DNA of 64,000 nucleotides from Flavobacterium sp. (lineage in GTDB: Bacteria; Bacteroidota; Bacteroidia; Flavobacteriales; Flavobacteriaceae), in NCBI GenBank assembly GCA_014379405.1, contig JACMLU010000025.1, forward strand, positions 62,001 through 126,000. Reading direction: 5' to 3'. Numbering within the stretch: position 1 is the first letter of the stretch; every line of letters starts with the position of its first letter. The notes under the pieces are model-generated. The model was not told the origin of the DNA, made no database searches, and saw nothing but the letters and a program-made list of their open reading frames with translations. Made by a program: the position numbers and the translations under genes. Below are positions 24,725 through 33,223 of this stretch, piece after piece.

Positions 24725-25591
24725 ATGGAGGAAGAAATAAAAATTGACGATGATTTTATTTTAATTCGTTTTCAAAATAACACCGATGAGGTTATCACTT
24801 TTCAACGCCCGGTTCAATTGGGTTTGATACAATTTCATTTTGGTTTAAAAGGAAGCGCCAACTTCATTTTTAATCAAGGCAATTACATGCTAAATCTCAA
24901 AGAAGAAAAAGCATTATTGTTTTATAACACCGAAAAAGAATTGCCTTTGAACGTAGAAATTGCGCCAAAGACTTGGTTGATTTCTATATTCGTTTCCATT
25001 CGAAAATTCCACGGATTGTTTACCGATGATGCGCAACATATTCCCTTTTTAAGCAAAGAAAATCAAGAGAAAAAGTATTATAACGAAAGTGATATTAGTC
25101 CGTCGATGGCGATTGTTTTGAACCAAATGTTTCATTATAACCTGAATCCATCTATAAAAAATTTATATTACAAAGGAAAAGGATACGAGTTATTGAGTCT
25201 TTTTTTTAATAGAAATGAAGATCCAAATGCCGAACAATGTCCGTTTTTGGTAGATGAAGAAAATGTATTGAAAATCAAGAAAGCCAAGGAAATTATCATT
25301 GCAAATATGGCCGAACCGCCAGGATTACAAGAGCTTTCCGATCAAGTGGGTCTGAATTTGAAAAAACTAAAAATGGGTTTCAAACAAATTTATGGCGATA
25401 CGGTTTATGGATTTTTGTTTGATTATAAAATGGATCATGCTCGAAAATTACTCGACAGCGGTTCGTATAACGTGAACGAAGTAGGCTTGAAAATTGGCTA
25501 TAGCACAGGAAGTCATTTTATTGCGGCTTTCAAAAAGAAATTTGGAACCACTCCAAAAAAATATTTAATGTCCATCAATACTAATATGTAA
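24725..25591 (+). CDS. AraC-family transcriptional regulator
   Basis: The last 100 or so of 288 residues form the AraC DNA-binding pair of helix-turn-helices: LQELSDQVGLNLKKLKMGFK, then VNEVGLKIGYSTGSHFIAAF with FGTTPKKY. The N-terminal part is beta-rich and of the kind seen in PchR-like regulators of iron and siderophore genes. It is placed just ahead of ferrochelatase and near the divergent hemA operon. Control of heme synthesis by an iron- or heme-related signal is therefore plausible but not shown. Confidence 0.85.
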   Translation: MEEEIKIDDDFILIRFQNNTDEVITFQRPVQLGLIQFHFGLKGSANFIFNQGNYMLNLKEEKALLFYNTEKELPLNVEIAPKTWLISIFVSIRKFHGLFTDDAQHIPFLSKENQEKKYYNESDISPSMAIVLNQMFHYNLNPSIKNLYYKGKGYELLSLFFNRNEDPNAEQCPFLVDEENVLKIKKAKEIIIANMAEPPGLQELSDQVGLNLKKLKMGFKQIYGDTVYGFLFDYKMDHARKLLDSGSYNVNEVGLKIGYSTGSHFIAAFKKKFGTTPKKYLMSINTNM

Positions 25592-25665
25592 GCTACAATT
25601 GGTTTTACATATAAAAGTATAAGTAAAAAATAACATTTATCATACTTCTAAAAAGTTGCATTTTA

Positions 25666-25673
25666 TACTTTTG
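25666..25673 (+). promoter_or_regulatory. -7 box of hemH
   Basis: TACTTTTG fits TAnnTTTG, 25 bases before the ATG at 25698. It lies within the region that a longer frame (from 25656) would translate, which supports the shorter start. Confidence 0.55.
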
Positions 25674-25697
25674 AAGAAAAATAAAAAATACCTGCAA

Positions 25698-26711
25698 ATG
25701 AAAGGCGTATTACTAGTAAATTTAGGTTCTCCAGAAAGTCCAACTGCAAAAGATGTAAAACCGTATTTAGATGAATTTTTGATGGACAAATACGTGATTG
25801 ACGTACCGTTTTTGTTGCGTGCTTTCTTGGTTCGTGGCATCATTTTGAGAAATAGACCCGAAAAATCAGCGGCGGCTTATGCCAAAGTTTGGTGGGAAGA
25901 AGGTTCACCTCTTGTGGTTCTTTCCAAAAGAATGTTCGAAAAAGTAAAGCCTCAAGTAAGTATTCCAATGGCATTATCTATGCGTTACGGAAATCCCAAC
26001 ATTTACTCTGGATTAAAAGAACTGGCAGATAAAGGCGTTACCGAAGTATTGTTATTTCCTTTGTATCCGCATCACGCGATGTCGTCAACGGTTACGGTTC
26101 TCGAAAAAGCGGAAGAAGTTCGAAAAGAGCATTTCCCTAATATGAAATTCTCTTCGGTTCCTGCATTTTACAACAAACCCGATTACATCAAAAATCTATC
26201 GGATTCTATCAAAAAACATTTGGAAGGTTATGATTATGACCATCTTTTGTTTTCCTATCACGGTCTTCCAGAGCGTCATATTCGCAAAACCGATATCACA
26301 AAATCACACTGTAAAATAGACGGTTCTTGTTGCAACACGCCCTCGCCAGCGCACGAATTTTGCTACCGTCACCAATGTTATGAAACCACGAAATTGGTCG
26401 TAAAAGCATTAGGAATTCCCGAAGGAAAATACAGCCAGACTTTTCAATCGCGCTTGGCGGGAGACAAATGGCTGGAACCTTACACGGATGTCGAAGTGAA
26501 TAAAATGCCCGAAAAAAGCATCAAGAATTTAGCCGTAGTAACACCAGCTTTCGTAGCCGATTGTTTAGAAACTTTGGAAGAAATCGCAATGGAAGCCAAC
26601 CACCAATTCAAAGAACACGGCGGCGAAAATTTTATGGCCGTTCCTTGTTTGAACGACGATGAAGAATGGTGCAAAACGGTTGCAAATTGGATTAATGATT
26701 GGGCTAAATAG
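25698..26711 (+). CDS. hemH: Ferrochelatase
   Basis: HemH inserts Fe2+ into protoporphyrin IX, the last step of protoheme synthesis. The 337 residues start MKGVLLVNLGSPESPTAKDV. The metal-site His is in FSYHGLPERH (about residue 193), and the acidic ladder is in VVTPAFVADCLETLEE (about 277). I chose the internal ATG because a promoter box lies upstream of it. The Cys residues around 208-230 (SCCNTPS, FCYRHQC) might bind an Fe-S cluster, as in some bacterial ferrochelatases. It follows the AraC gene and precedes the HemJ-like gene. Confidence 0.95.
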   Translation: MKGVLLVNLGSPESPTAKDVKPYLDEFLMDKYVIDVPFLLRAFLVRGIILRNRPEKSAAAYAKVWWEEGSPLVVLSKRMFEKVKPQVSIPMALSMRYGNPNIYSGLKELADKGVTEVLLFPLYPHHAMSSTVTVLEKAEEVRKEHFPNMKFSSVPAFYNKPDYIKNLSDSIKKHLEGYDYDHLLFSYHGLPERHIRKTDITKSHCKIDGSCCNTPSPAHEFCYRHQCYETTKLVVKALGIPEGKYSQTFQSRLAGDKWLEPYTDVEVNKMPEKSIKNLAVVTPAFVADCLETLEEIAMEANHQFKEHGGENFMAVPCLNDDEEWCKTVANWINDWAK

Positions 26712-26737
26712 AAGATTGTAATTAAGTATAATTCAAA

Positions 26738-26758
26738 TTGGACACAACTTGTGTCCAA
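26738..26758. promoter_or_regulatory. 21-bp palindrome between hemH and hemJ-like gene
   Basis: TTGGACACAA and TTGTGTCCAA are perfectly complementary around a single central C. This may be a small hairpin terminator, being followed by AAAATAG, or a binding site for a dimeric regulator. It lies 27 bases after hemH and 17 bases before the next ATG. The tight centre is more like a protein-binding site. Confidence 0.45.
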
Positions 26759-26775
26759 AAATAGATGATAAATAA

Positions 26776-27330
26776 ATGGAAATCTACAATTACCTAAAAT
26801 CCCTGCACCTCATCTTTGTCATCACTTGGTTTGCTGGACTTTTTTATATCGTTCGTTTGTTTGTGTACCAAATTGAAGCCAACGATAAACCTTCGCCCGA
26901 AAAAGAAATCTTGCAAAAACAATACAAAATAATGACCTATCGTTTGTGGTACATTATCACTTGGCCGTCAGCAGTTTTGGCTAGTTTTTTTGCTTTTTGG
27001 ATGCTGTTTTTTACTCCAATGGGAAATGCATGGATGCAAATGCCTTGGATGCACGTAAAACTTGGCTTCGTTTTTGTGTTGTACTTGTATCATTATAAAT
27101 GCCACAAAATATATAAGGAATTACAAAACGACGAAGTAAAATACACGACAAATTATATGCGTTTGTGGAACGAAGGTGCTACAATCATATTATTTGCCGT
27201 TGTGTTTTTGGTCGTTCTGAAAAACGCTGTAAACTGGATTTATGGAGTTGTCGGGATTATGTCGTTTTCGATTTTGATTATGTTGGGCTTTAAGTTTTAC
27301 AAAAAAATTCGAGAGAAAAACAACTCCTAA
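26776..27330 (+). CDS. hemJ: HemJ/CopD-like protoporphyrinogen oxidase
   Basis: This 184-residue membrane protein has four or five helices. Its N-terminal segment LKSLHLIFVITWFAGLFY carries the conserved His (about residue 11) of the HemJ/CopD group, with a cluster of Arg, Lys and Trp between later helices (MTYRLWYIITWPSA, MHVKLGFV). HemJ oxidises protoporphyrinogen IX to protoporphyrin IX with quinone as likely acceptor. The position right after ferrochelatase supports this over a copper-uptake role. No hemG or hemY is in view, and HemJ would fill the missing step. Confidence 0.8.
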   Translation: MEIYNYLKSLHLIFVITWFAGLFYIVRLFVYQIEANDKPSPEKEILQKQYKIMTYRLWYIITWPSAVLASFFAFWMLFFTPMGNAWMQMPWMHVKLGFVFVLYLYHYKCHKIYKELQNDEVKYTTNYMRLWNEGATIILFAVVFLVVLKNAVNWIYGVVGIMSFSILIMLGFKFYKKIREKNNS

Positions 27331-27333
27331 AAG

Positions 27334-28806
27334 ATGTTCAAAAACTTCAAGATATCAATGCTTTCATTGCAAATCAGGATTTTCCTGTCGATGATAGTAT
27401 TGATTATTGTGGCTTCGATATTATTGGCTTCCATTTCGATAATTCAATTCAAGAATGAAGCCATGCAATACCATCAAGAACGTTTAGAACACAAAGAAGA
27501 CGCCATAAAAGAGAACATAATTTATGTGCTTTCGAACACCACTTATCCGCTTACGCCAAGTAATTTAGCTTTAATTTTTAAGGATAAAATTCACGAATTA
27601 TCAGATATCCATACTCTTGAAATCAACATTTACAGTTTGGATGGCAAGCTTTTAAAATCTTCCAAATCGAAATTTTCCATCGACCCGGTTACGCCTCCAA
27701 TACCAAAATACATCATAAAATTGGTGCAATCATCTGTCGAAAAAAGATATGTTGATATCAAAACCATCAACGGAAAAAAGAACCGTTCATTGTATAGTTT
27801 GATAAAAGACGACAAGTTCAAACCCTTAGGCATCTTGAATTTGCCTTATGTGGAAGACGATAGTTATTACCAAACCGAACTCCAAAATTTCCTGATTCGA
27901 TTGGCCCAAGTGTACAGTTTTATGCTTTTGGTGGCTTTTGCCGTGGCTTATTTTCTTTCGTCCTATATCACGAAATCCTTGAAAACCATTTCAGATAAAT
28001 TGAGTGAAACCAGTTTGAACCAAAAAAACGAGAAAATTGTTCTCGAAGCCAGCAGCAAAGAAATCAACCTTTTGATCAAAGCCTATAACGCAATGGTCGA
28101 TGAACTCGAAGAAAGCGCCCTGAAACTAGCCCAAAGCGAACGCGAAGAAGCTTGGCAAGAAATGGCAAAACAGGTAGCCCACGAAATCAAAAATCCACTG
28201 ACACCAATGCGATTGACGGTGCAAAGTTTCCAGAGAAAATTTGACCCCAATGACCCGAATCTGAAACAAAAAATCAACGATTATTCTGAAACCTTGATTC
28301 AGCAAATCGATACGATGAGTTCCGTGGCTTCGGCGTTCTCCAACTTTGCGTCGATGCCAGCGCAACAGAATGAAACCTTGAATGTAGTGGATGTGGTGGA
28401 ATTAACGATGGATATTTTCAACGAAGAATATATTCATTTTAAAGCGGAAGAAGAAGAAATTATTTCGAAAATTGATCGAACGCAACTCATTCGGATTATC
28501 ACTAATTTGGTTAAAAACGCCATTCAAGCCATTCCTGAAAACCAAGAAAACAAGGCGGTCTGTGTCAACATCAAAAAAATGTCGGGCAATGTCGTTATCA
28601 CTGTTGCCGACAACGGAATTGGAATTGCAACCGAGAATTTCAATCGAATTTTTGAACCTAAATTTACCACAAAATCTAGCGGAATGGGATTGGGTCTAAG
28701 CATCATCAAAAACATTATCGAAAATTATAACGGAACTATCACTTTCGAATCCCAAAAAGGAAAAGGGACAACTTTCAAGGTTTCTTTGCCCATTATAAAC
28801 AGCTAA
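27334..28806 (+). CDS. Sensor histidine kinase
   Basis: This 490-residue membrane kinase has one membrane helix near residues 12-33, an extracytoplasmic sensor of about 155 residues, a second helix near 190-210 and a HAMP linker. The phosphorylated His is in VAHEIKNPLTPMRLTVQSFQ (about residue 284). The ATPase boxes are NLVKNAIQAIP (N box), VADNGIGI (G1) and GMGLGLSI (G2). It resembles NtrY-type kinases. It starts 4 bases after the HemJ-like gene. An ATG at 27358 is an alternative start. No response regulator is adjacent, so its partner is elsewhere. Confidence 0.85.
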   Translation: MFKNFKISMLSLQIRIFLSMIVLIIVASILLASISIIQFKNEAMQYHQERLEHKEDAIKENIIYVLSNTTYPLTPSNLALIFKDKIHELSDIHTLEINIYSLDGKLLKSSKSKFSIDPVTPPIPKYIIKLVQSSVEKRYVDIKTINGKKNRSLYSLIKDDKFKPLGILNLPYVEDDSYYQTELQNFLIRLAQVYSFMLLVAFAVAYFLSSYITKSLKTISDKLSETSLNQKNEKIVLEASSKEINLLIKAYNAMVDELEESALKLAQSEREEAWQEMAKQVAHEIKNPLTPMRLTVQSFQRKFDPNDPNLKQKINDYSETLIQQIDTMSSVASAFSNFASMPAQQNETLNVVDVVELTMDIFNEEYIHFKAEEEEIISKIDRTQLIRIITNLVKNAIQAIPENQENKAVCVNIKKMSGNVVITVADNGIGIATENFNRIFEPKFTTKSSGMGLGLSIIKNIIENYNGTITFESQKGKGTTFKVSLPIINS

Positions 28807-28818
28807 ACACACAAAATT

Positions 28819-29601
28819 ATGGCACTGGAAAACATCATTTTGGAACACGAAAAAGGCATTGCCACCATTTTTATCAATCGTCCAGAAAAGTTAAATGCCC
28901 TAAATAAAGCCACCATTCAAGAGTTACACGAAACCTTAAAATCAATCGATAAAAATCCTGATGTCCGTGTGATAATCATAACCGGAAGCGGAGAAAAAGC
29001 TTTTGTGGCTGGTGCCGATATTGCCGAATTTGCCCATTTTTCAACAGAAGAAGGTGCGCAATTGGCTGCAAAAGGGCAACAAATTTTATTCGATTTTATC
29101 GAAAACATGAAAACTCCTGTAATTGCTGCCATCAACGGCTTTGCTCTTGGCGGCGGACTGGAATTGGCAATGGCTTGTCATTTTAGAATCGCTTCCGAAA
29201 ATGCCAAAATGGGTTTACCTGAAACTTCGCTTGGCGTGATTCCAGGTTATGGCGGAACACAACGTTTACCTCAACTTATTGGCAAAGGTCGTGCGATGGA
29301 AATGATTCTAACTGCCGGAATGATTGATGCCGAAACTTCAAAAATATATGGATTGGTAAATCAAGTGGTGCCACAATCTGAATTGTTTTCAGCCTATATG
29401 ACCATTGCCACAAGAATTATGAAAAATTCTCCAGTTGCTATTAGCAAAGCCATCGAAGCTGTAAATGCCAATTTTATTTCAGGCGTAAATGGATTTGATG
29501 TCGAAATCAAAAATTTTGGTGATTGTTTTACCACCGAAGATTTCAAAGAAGGAACAACTGCTTTTTTGGAGAAAAGAAAAGCGGAGTTTAAAGGGAAATA
29601 A
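28819..29601 (+). CDS. Enoyl-CoA hydratase/isomerase (crotonase)
   Basis: Crotonase-fold enzymes hydrate or isomerise enoyl-CoA esters. The 260 residues have the oxyanion-hole segments AFVAGADIAEF (about 63) and GFALGGGLELAMACHFRIAS (about 100), and the two catalytic acids expected of hydratases: the Glu in ELAMAC (about 110) and one in MGLPETSLGVIPGYGGTQRL (about 130). It could serve fatty-acid beta-oxidation or butyrate-type metabolism. It lies 12 bases after the kinase gene and probably shares its transcript. Confidence 0.9.
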   Translation: MALENIILEHEKGIATIFINRPEKLNALNKATIQELHETLKSIDKNPDVRVIIITGSGEKAFVAGADIAEFAHFSTEEGAQLAAKGQQILFDFIENMKTPVIAAINGFALGGGLELAMACHFRIASENAKMGLPETSLGVIPGYGGTQRLPQLIGKGRAMEMILTAGMIDAETSKIYGLVNQVVPQSELFSAYMTIATRIMKNSPVAISKAIEAVNANFISGVNGFDVEIKNFGDCFTTEDFKEGTTAFLEKRKAEFKGK

Positions 29602-29656
29602 AGGAAGTGTTCAGTCGGCAGGAATTAGTGTTCAGTTGCAGTTGGCAGTGTAAAAA
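29602..29656. repeat. AGTGTTCAGT-type intergenic repeat
   Basis: The segment repeats words such as GTGTTCAGTCGGCAG and GTGTTCAGTTGCAGTTGGCA. Related words occur at 30112-30150 (CAGTGGTCAG) and, inverted, at 30533-30563 (CTGAACACTG, CTGACCACTGCCAACT). The whole group brackets the two small genes at 29710 and 30170. Confidence 0.5.
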
Positions 29657-29660
29657 ATTG

Positions 29661-29668
29661 TATTTTTG
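29661..29668 (+). promoter_or_regulatory. -7 box before the small gene at 29710
   Basis: TATTTTTG fits TAnnTTTG and has a TTG 22 bases upstream (29636-29638). It lies 42 bases before the ATG at 29710 and favours that start over the TTG at 29680. Confidence 0.5.
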
Positions 29669-29709
29669 AAAACTCATTTTTGAAAACAATTCATCAAAAA
29701 AATCAACCT

Positions 29710-30108
29710 ATGTCCTTCCAGCCTGTATTTGCCCAATTTTGGGAAAAAGTAAAAGAAAGCATCGAAAATAAAACTTACGCCAAATTAACTTTGGCCAAAA
29801 CCATTGGCGACACCGAATTGAAAAATATTTACGTTCGCCCTGTTTTATTAGAAAATGATGTTTTTAGTCTTTCGGTTACGGCGCGTTACAAAACCGAAGA
29901 AATAGAAAGTTTCCATTCCCTGGAAGAAGCTTTTTTTGTTTTGGCTCCATATATGAACAATCCGTTTTTGACCGCATTATTATTCACCACAGAAAACGAC
30001 ATTACCTTTAAACTCAACAAAAAACGTGTTGGAACCATTATTGAACAAGCACCTACTTTTAAGAATGCTTCGGATGTGATTTTGGAAATGAAAGAAAAAG
30101 GAATTTGA
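29710..30108 (+). CDS. Conserved-looking hypothetical protein
   Basis: This 132-residue soluble protein has no recognised domain. It is a mixed alpha/beta sequence with a repeated-looking FHSLEEAFFVLAPYM segment and a basic FKLNKKRVGT stretch. I use the ATG at 29710 because the longer frame starts at a weak TTG near the promoter box. It lies between two copies of a short intergenic repeat family. The function is unknown. Confidence 0.6.
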   Translation: MSFQPVFAQFWEKVKESIENKTYAKLTLAKTIGDTELKNIYVRPVLLENDVFSLSVTARYKTEEIESFHSLEEAFFVLAPYMNNPFLTALLFTTENDITFKLNKKRVGTIIEQAPTFKNASDVILEMKEKGI

Positions 30109-30111
30109 GAA

Positions 30112-30150
30112 AGTGATCAGTGGTCAGTTTTTTAGTGGTCAGCTGTTAGA
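30112..30150 (+). repeat. CAGTGGTCAG repeat
   Basis: GATCAGTGGTCAGTTTTTTA is followed by GTGGTCAGCTG, giving two AGTGGTCAG words in 30 bases. It belongs with the repeats at 29602-29656 and 30533-30563 and fills most of the gap between the two small genes. Confidence 0.45.
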
Positions 30151-30169
30151 ATTGTTCAAAATTTATAAT

Positions 30170-30532
30170 ATGAAAAAGCCTTTAGTAATACTTATTCTTT
30201 TTTTTAGCCTAATACTTATCGGATTTGGATTGCGTGGAAAAATATCTGGAGAAAAATTTGAGTCCGAAAAATGGAAAACGGCCGACTTAATTGATGAAAA
30301 TAATATGTCTTTGCGATGGGATATGATGAATAGTTTTCGTAATAATCAGAACCTCATCGGAAAGTCAAAAAAAGAAATTGTTAGTTTGCTTGGAAAACCT
30401 GACGAGAATTTCACCAATGAAAAGACTTTTAGATATTATCTAGGATATAGCCATACAGGAATTAATACGGGTTCTTTGATAATAGATTTTGAAAATGGAA
30501 TCGTAAAAAATTATTCTGTTTGGCAAGGATAA
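30170..30532 (+). CDS. Small anchored protein, BamE/SmpA-like
   Basis: The 120 residues start with a basic MKKP and one membrane segment (about 4-20). An outside domain contains LIGKSKKEIVSLLGKPDENF, the pattern typical of the SmpA/OmlA (BamE-like) fold, and then a strand pair ending in NYSVWQG. No lipobox is present. I take the ATG at 30170 because upstream codons fall in repeat DNA. The function is unknown; by fold it may help outer-membrane assembly, but this is weak. Confidence 0.6.
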   Translation: MKKPLVILILFFSLILIGFGLRGKISGEKFESEKWKTADLIDENNMSLRWDMMNSFRNNQNLIGKSKKEIVSLLGKPDENFTNEKTFRYYLGYSHTGINTGSLIIDFENGIVKNYSVWQG

Positions 30533-30563
30533 ACAACTGAACACTGAATACTGACCACTGCCA
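30533..30563 (-). repeat. AGTGTTCAGT-type repeat, inverted copy
   Basis: ACTGAACACTGAATACTGAC followed by CACTGCCAACT is, read on the minus strand, a relative of the repeat at 29602-29656. It fills the gap between two convergent genes. Confidence 0.5.
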
Positions 30564-30564
30564 A

Positions 30565-31218
30565 CTACTTCTCCCCATCCCATTCGGCATAAAACTGCGA
30601 AAGGAAACCTTCCATATAATGATGTCTTTCCTGGGCAATTTGTTTTCCGGTTTCGGTGTTCATTTTGTCCTTTAACAACAACAATTTTTCGTAGAAATGA
30701 TTGAGCGTTGGTGCTTGGCTATTTTTATATTCTTCCTTGCTCATATGAAGATTTGGAGCAATATTCGGGTTGTATAAAGGCCTGTTTTTGAAACCACCAT
30801 AATTGAACGTTCTGGCAATTCCAATGGCGCCAATTGCGTCTAAACGGTCTGCGTCTTGAACGATATCCAATTCGATTGAAGAGAGTGTCTTTTCGGTATT
30901 TCCGCCTTTAAAAGAGATGTTTTCTATAATATGGATGACGTGGAGGATTGTAGCTTCGTCAACACCATTGGATTCTAAAAAATCACGGGCGATTTTTGGA
31001 CCAACAGTTTCGTCTCCATCGTGAAATTTACTGTCGGCGATATCGTGAAGCAGGGCACCCAATTTCACTATATCAACATTGCAAACTTCGCCATCGGCGA
31101 TTAACAATGCGTTTTTATAAACTCTTTCAATGTGGAACCAGTCGTGTCCACCTTCGGCATTTTCTAGTTTTTCTTTTACAAAAAGAATGGTTTTGTTGAC
31201 TATTTCTGAATACCCCAT
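30565..31218 (-). CDS. HD-domain phosphohydrolase
   Basis: The 217-residue protein has the HD metal site: the first His in GGHDWFHIERV (about residue 22), the His-Asp pair in LLHDIAD (about 58) and a distal Asp in DIVQDADRLDAIG (about 118). Relatives hydrolyse nucleotides or other phosphate esters. The substrate is not known. It is followed on the right by the desaturase terminator, so it is transcribed separately. Confidence 0.85.
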   Translation of the reverse strand: MGYSEIVNKTILFVKEKLENAEGGHDWFHIERVYKNALLIADGEVCNVDIVKLGALLHDIADSKFHDGDETVGPKIARDFLESNGVDEATILHVIHIIENISFKGGNTEKTLSSIELDIVQDADRLDAIGAIGIARTFNYGGFKNRPLYNPNIAPNLHMSKEEYKNSQAPTLNHFYEKLLLLKDKMNTETGKQIAQERHHYMEGFLSQFYAEWDGEK

Positions 31219-31239
31219 GTTTCAAGTGTGTTTATAAAA

Positions 31240-31276
31240 AATGCTGATTTTTAAGTATAACCTTAAAATCAGCATT
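31240..31276 (-). terminator. Terminator of the desaturase gene
   Basis: A 15-bp stem with one bulged T (31240-31255 with 31262-31276) contains AATGCTGATTTT and its complement. On the minus strand it is followed by a run of six T residues. It lies 22 bases after the desaturase stop. Confidence 0.75.
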
Positions 31277-31297
31277 CAATTAATATCAATTCTAAAT

Positions 31298-32284
31298 CTA
31301 CAATCTAGCTGGTTCTACCCATTTAAATTGAAATGATTCTTGAGGAATAACCAATCTTTCCGAAATTCTTGCCATTCTAGCCGGCAATTTCATCAAATAA
31401 TCTCTTGCTTTCTCGGCTTCGTCAGTCAAACCGCTAATTTTATCAATTTCCCATTTCTCGACTAATTTTTGCATAATATCCACATAATCATTGGCGGTAT
31501 AAACCCCAATTCGTTGTGCAGAATCTGAAAAATGTTCGAAGGCAGAACTTATTTTTTGTCCAGATTCTCTCAAAAAATGAGCTGGCATCACAATTTTGGC
31601 TTTCATCATGTATTGAAACGCAAGCATCATTTCGCTTGGATCAATTTTAAAAATCTGGTTTACAAATTCGCTATAAGCCAGGTGATGACGCATTTCGTCT
31701 CCGGCAACCATTTTACACATTTTGGCTAATTTGGTGTCGCCATAACTTTTTGCCAATTGTGAAACTCGGTTGTGGGAAACATAAGTCGCCAATTCTTGAA
31801 AACTGGTGTAAACAAAGTTTTTATACGGATCTCTTCCAGTTCCAATGTCGAAACCGTCATTGATAAGATGTTGTGTGGTCATTTCGATTTCACGCATATT
31901 CACGCGACCGGACAAATAAAGGTATTTGTTCAATAAATCTCCGTGACGATTTTCTTCTCCAGTCCATTGACGAACCCATTTGGCCCAACCATTTCTTTCC
32001 AGATTATCTACGCCTTCCACTTCCATCAACCAGTTTTCATAGGTTGGCAAAGCTTCTTCGGTAATCATATCGCCTACCATTGCAACCCAAAAGTCATAAG
32101 GTAAATCTTTTGAGATTTCTCTCAATTCTCTAACCTCTTCAAAGAAAGTATCGCTCTCTGAATTAGGCAAAAAATCAGAGGGTTGCCAAATTTTTTCTAC
32201 TGGAATTAAATATTGGTCAACATAGGCGCTGACGTTTTTTTCTAGAAGCTGCATTACTTCTAATCTTATGTTTTTAATTGACAT
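31298..32284 (-). CDS. Acyl-ACP desaturase
   Basis: This 328-residue soluble di-iron desaturase of the plant stearoyl-ACP type introduces a double bond into acyl-ACP. Iron ligands are visible in EENRHG (about residue 131) and DEMRHH (about 218), the two ExxH motifs of the family. It sits beside two phosphate acyltransferases on the same strand. Together they could adjust membrane lipid fluidity, for example in the cold. It has its own promoter and terminator. Confidence 0.9.
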   Translation of the reverse strand: MSIKNIRLEVMQLLEKNVSAYVDQYLIPVEKIWQPSDFLPNSESDTFFEEVRELREISKDLPYDFWVAMVGDMITEEALPTYENWLMEVEGVDNLERNGWAKWVRQWTGEENRHGDLLNKYLYLSGRVNMREIEMTTQHLINDGFDIGTGRDPYKNFVYTSFQELATYVSHNRVSQLAKSYGDTKLAKMCKMVAGDEMRHHLAYSEFVNQIFKIDPSEMMLAFQYMMKAKIVMPAHFLRESGQKISSAFEHFSDSAQRIGVYTANDYVDIMQKLVEKWEIDKISGLTDEAEKARDYLMKLPARMARISERLVIPQESFQFKWVEPARL

Positions 32285-32334
32285 ATATGTTTTCGGTTTA
32301 TTAATTTTAGCTTAGGAATTCTCACAAGAATATG

Positions 32335-32342
32335 CAAAGTTA
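32335..32342 (-). promoter_or_regulatory. -7 box of the desaturase gene
   Basis: The minus strand reads TAACTTTG, a TAnnTTTG box, 50 bases before the desaturase ATG and just beyond the acyltransferase stop. Confidence 0.5.
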
Positions 32343-32349
32343 GCACATT

Positions 32350-33084
32350 TTAAAGTTTTATACCCTGAACGATAGCATTTTCTGTTTTTGACATCAAATC
32401 TTCAAAGGGGTAATCCTTTACGGACAAAGCTTCGTGGATTGTAAAAGTAATGTGATTTCCTAGACCATAAGGGAAAAATCCGTATCGGAAGAACTTCCAA
32501 GAGTTATTGACAGTTATGGGAACAACATAAGCCGAGGGGGCATATTTACACAATATTTTCAATCCGCTTTGTGCAAACTCTTTTGGTTTGCCTGTTTTGC
32601 TTCTGGTTCCTTCGGGAAAAATAACTGCGGAGCGTTTGTGTTTTTCTATGTATTGAGACATTCCTTTTATTAATGGGATTGCTTGTTTTGGGTCTTTCCT
32701 GTCTATAAGTACGGATCCTCCATGTCTCAAATTGTAGGAAACACTTGGGATTCCTCTTCCCAATTCTATTTTGCTCACAAACTTTGGATGAAATTTTCTC
32801 AAAAACCATATCATTCCTATTATATCATACATTCCTTGATGATTCGCCACAAAAATGATGGGAACTCCTGTTGGAATATTTTCTCTTCCCTCAATTTTAA
32901 AGTTATTAAACAAAACGTGTCCGATTCTCAACAAGAAAAGATTCATATAATCGACCGTTTTTTTATGGGCTTGATAACCAATAAAGTTAAAACAAATCCA
33001 TTGTATCGGATGAAAAACAACTAATGTCAAAAGGAATAACAGAATGGCAATAAAGGATATTGGATAGGATATAATTTTTTGCAT
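32350..33084 (-). CDS. plsC: 1-acyl-glycerol-3-phosphate acyltransferase (copy 1)
   Basis: PlsC-type enzymes add the second acyl chain to lysophosphatidic acid. The 244 residues begin with one or two membrane segments. The catalytic motif is NHQGMYD (HX4D, about residue 81), followed by the FPEGTRSKTG motif (about 156) for phosphate binding. It is the downstream member of a tandem pair; copy 2 (33224-33958) has the same length and many identical blocks. A -7 box (TATTTTTG) lies just 16 bases before the ATG. Confidence 0.9.
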   Translation of the reverse strand: MQKIISYPISFIAILLFLLTLVVFHPIQWICFNFIGYQAHKKTVDYMNLFLLRIGHVLFNNFKIEGRENIPTGVPIIFVANHQGMYDIIGMIWFLRKFHPKFVSKIELGRGIPSVSYNLRHGGSVLIDRKDPKQAIPLIKGMSQYIEKHKRSAVIFPEGTRSKTGKPKEFAQSGLKILCKYAPSAYVVPITVNNSWKFFRYGFFPYGLGNHITFTIHEALSVKDYPFEDLMSKTENAIVQGIKL

Positions 33085-33100
33085 TATGTGATTTTTTTGG

Positions 33101-33108
33101 CAAAAATA
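33101..33108 (-). promoter_or_regulatory. -7 box of acyltransferase copy 1
   Basis: The minus strand reads TATTTTTG, 16 bases before the ATG at 33084, which would give a very short leader. It indicates that copy 1 may be made separately from copy 2. Confidence 0.4.
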
Positions 33109-33223
33109 GGAAATATATTTTTGTTTGTTGCTGTTCTCAAAAGGCTAAGGTGTTATTAATACCGCTCTTTTACATTGTGAAAATGTTTTTCTGAAATTAT
33201 ACGGAGTCATTAGCTTCTATAAA

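Noticed and set aside
25656..25697. Longer start for ferrochelatase
   Set aside because: A TAnnTTTG promoter box (25666-25673) lies in this stretch, and the protein family begins at the MKGVLLVNLG start.
33085..33223. Insertion sequence remnant between the two acyltransferases
   Set aside because: No terminal repeats or coding remnant were found; tandem duplication explains the pair.
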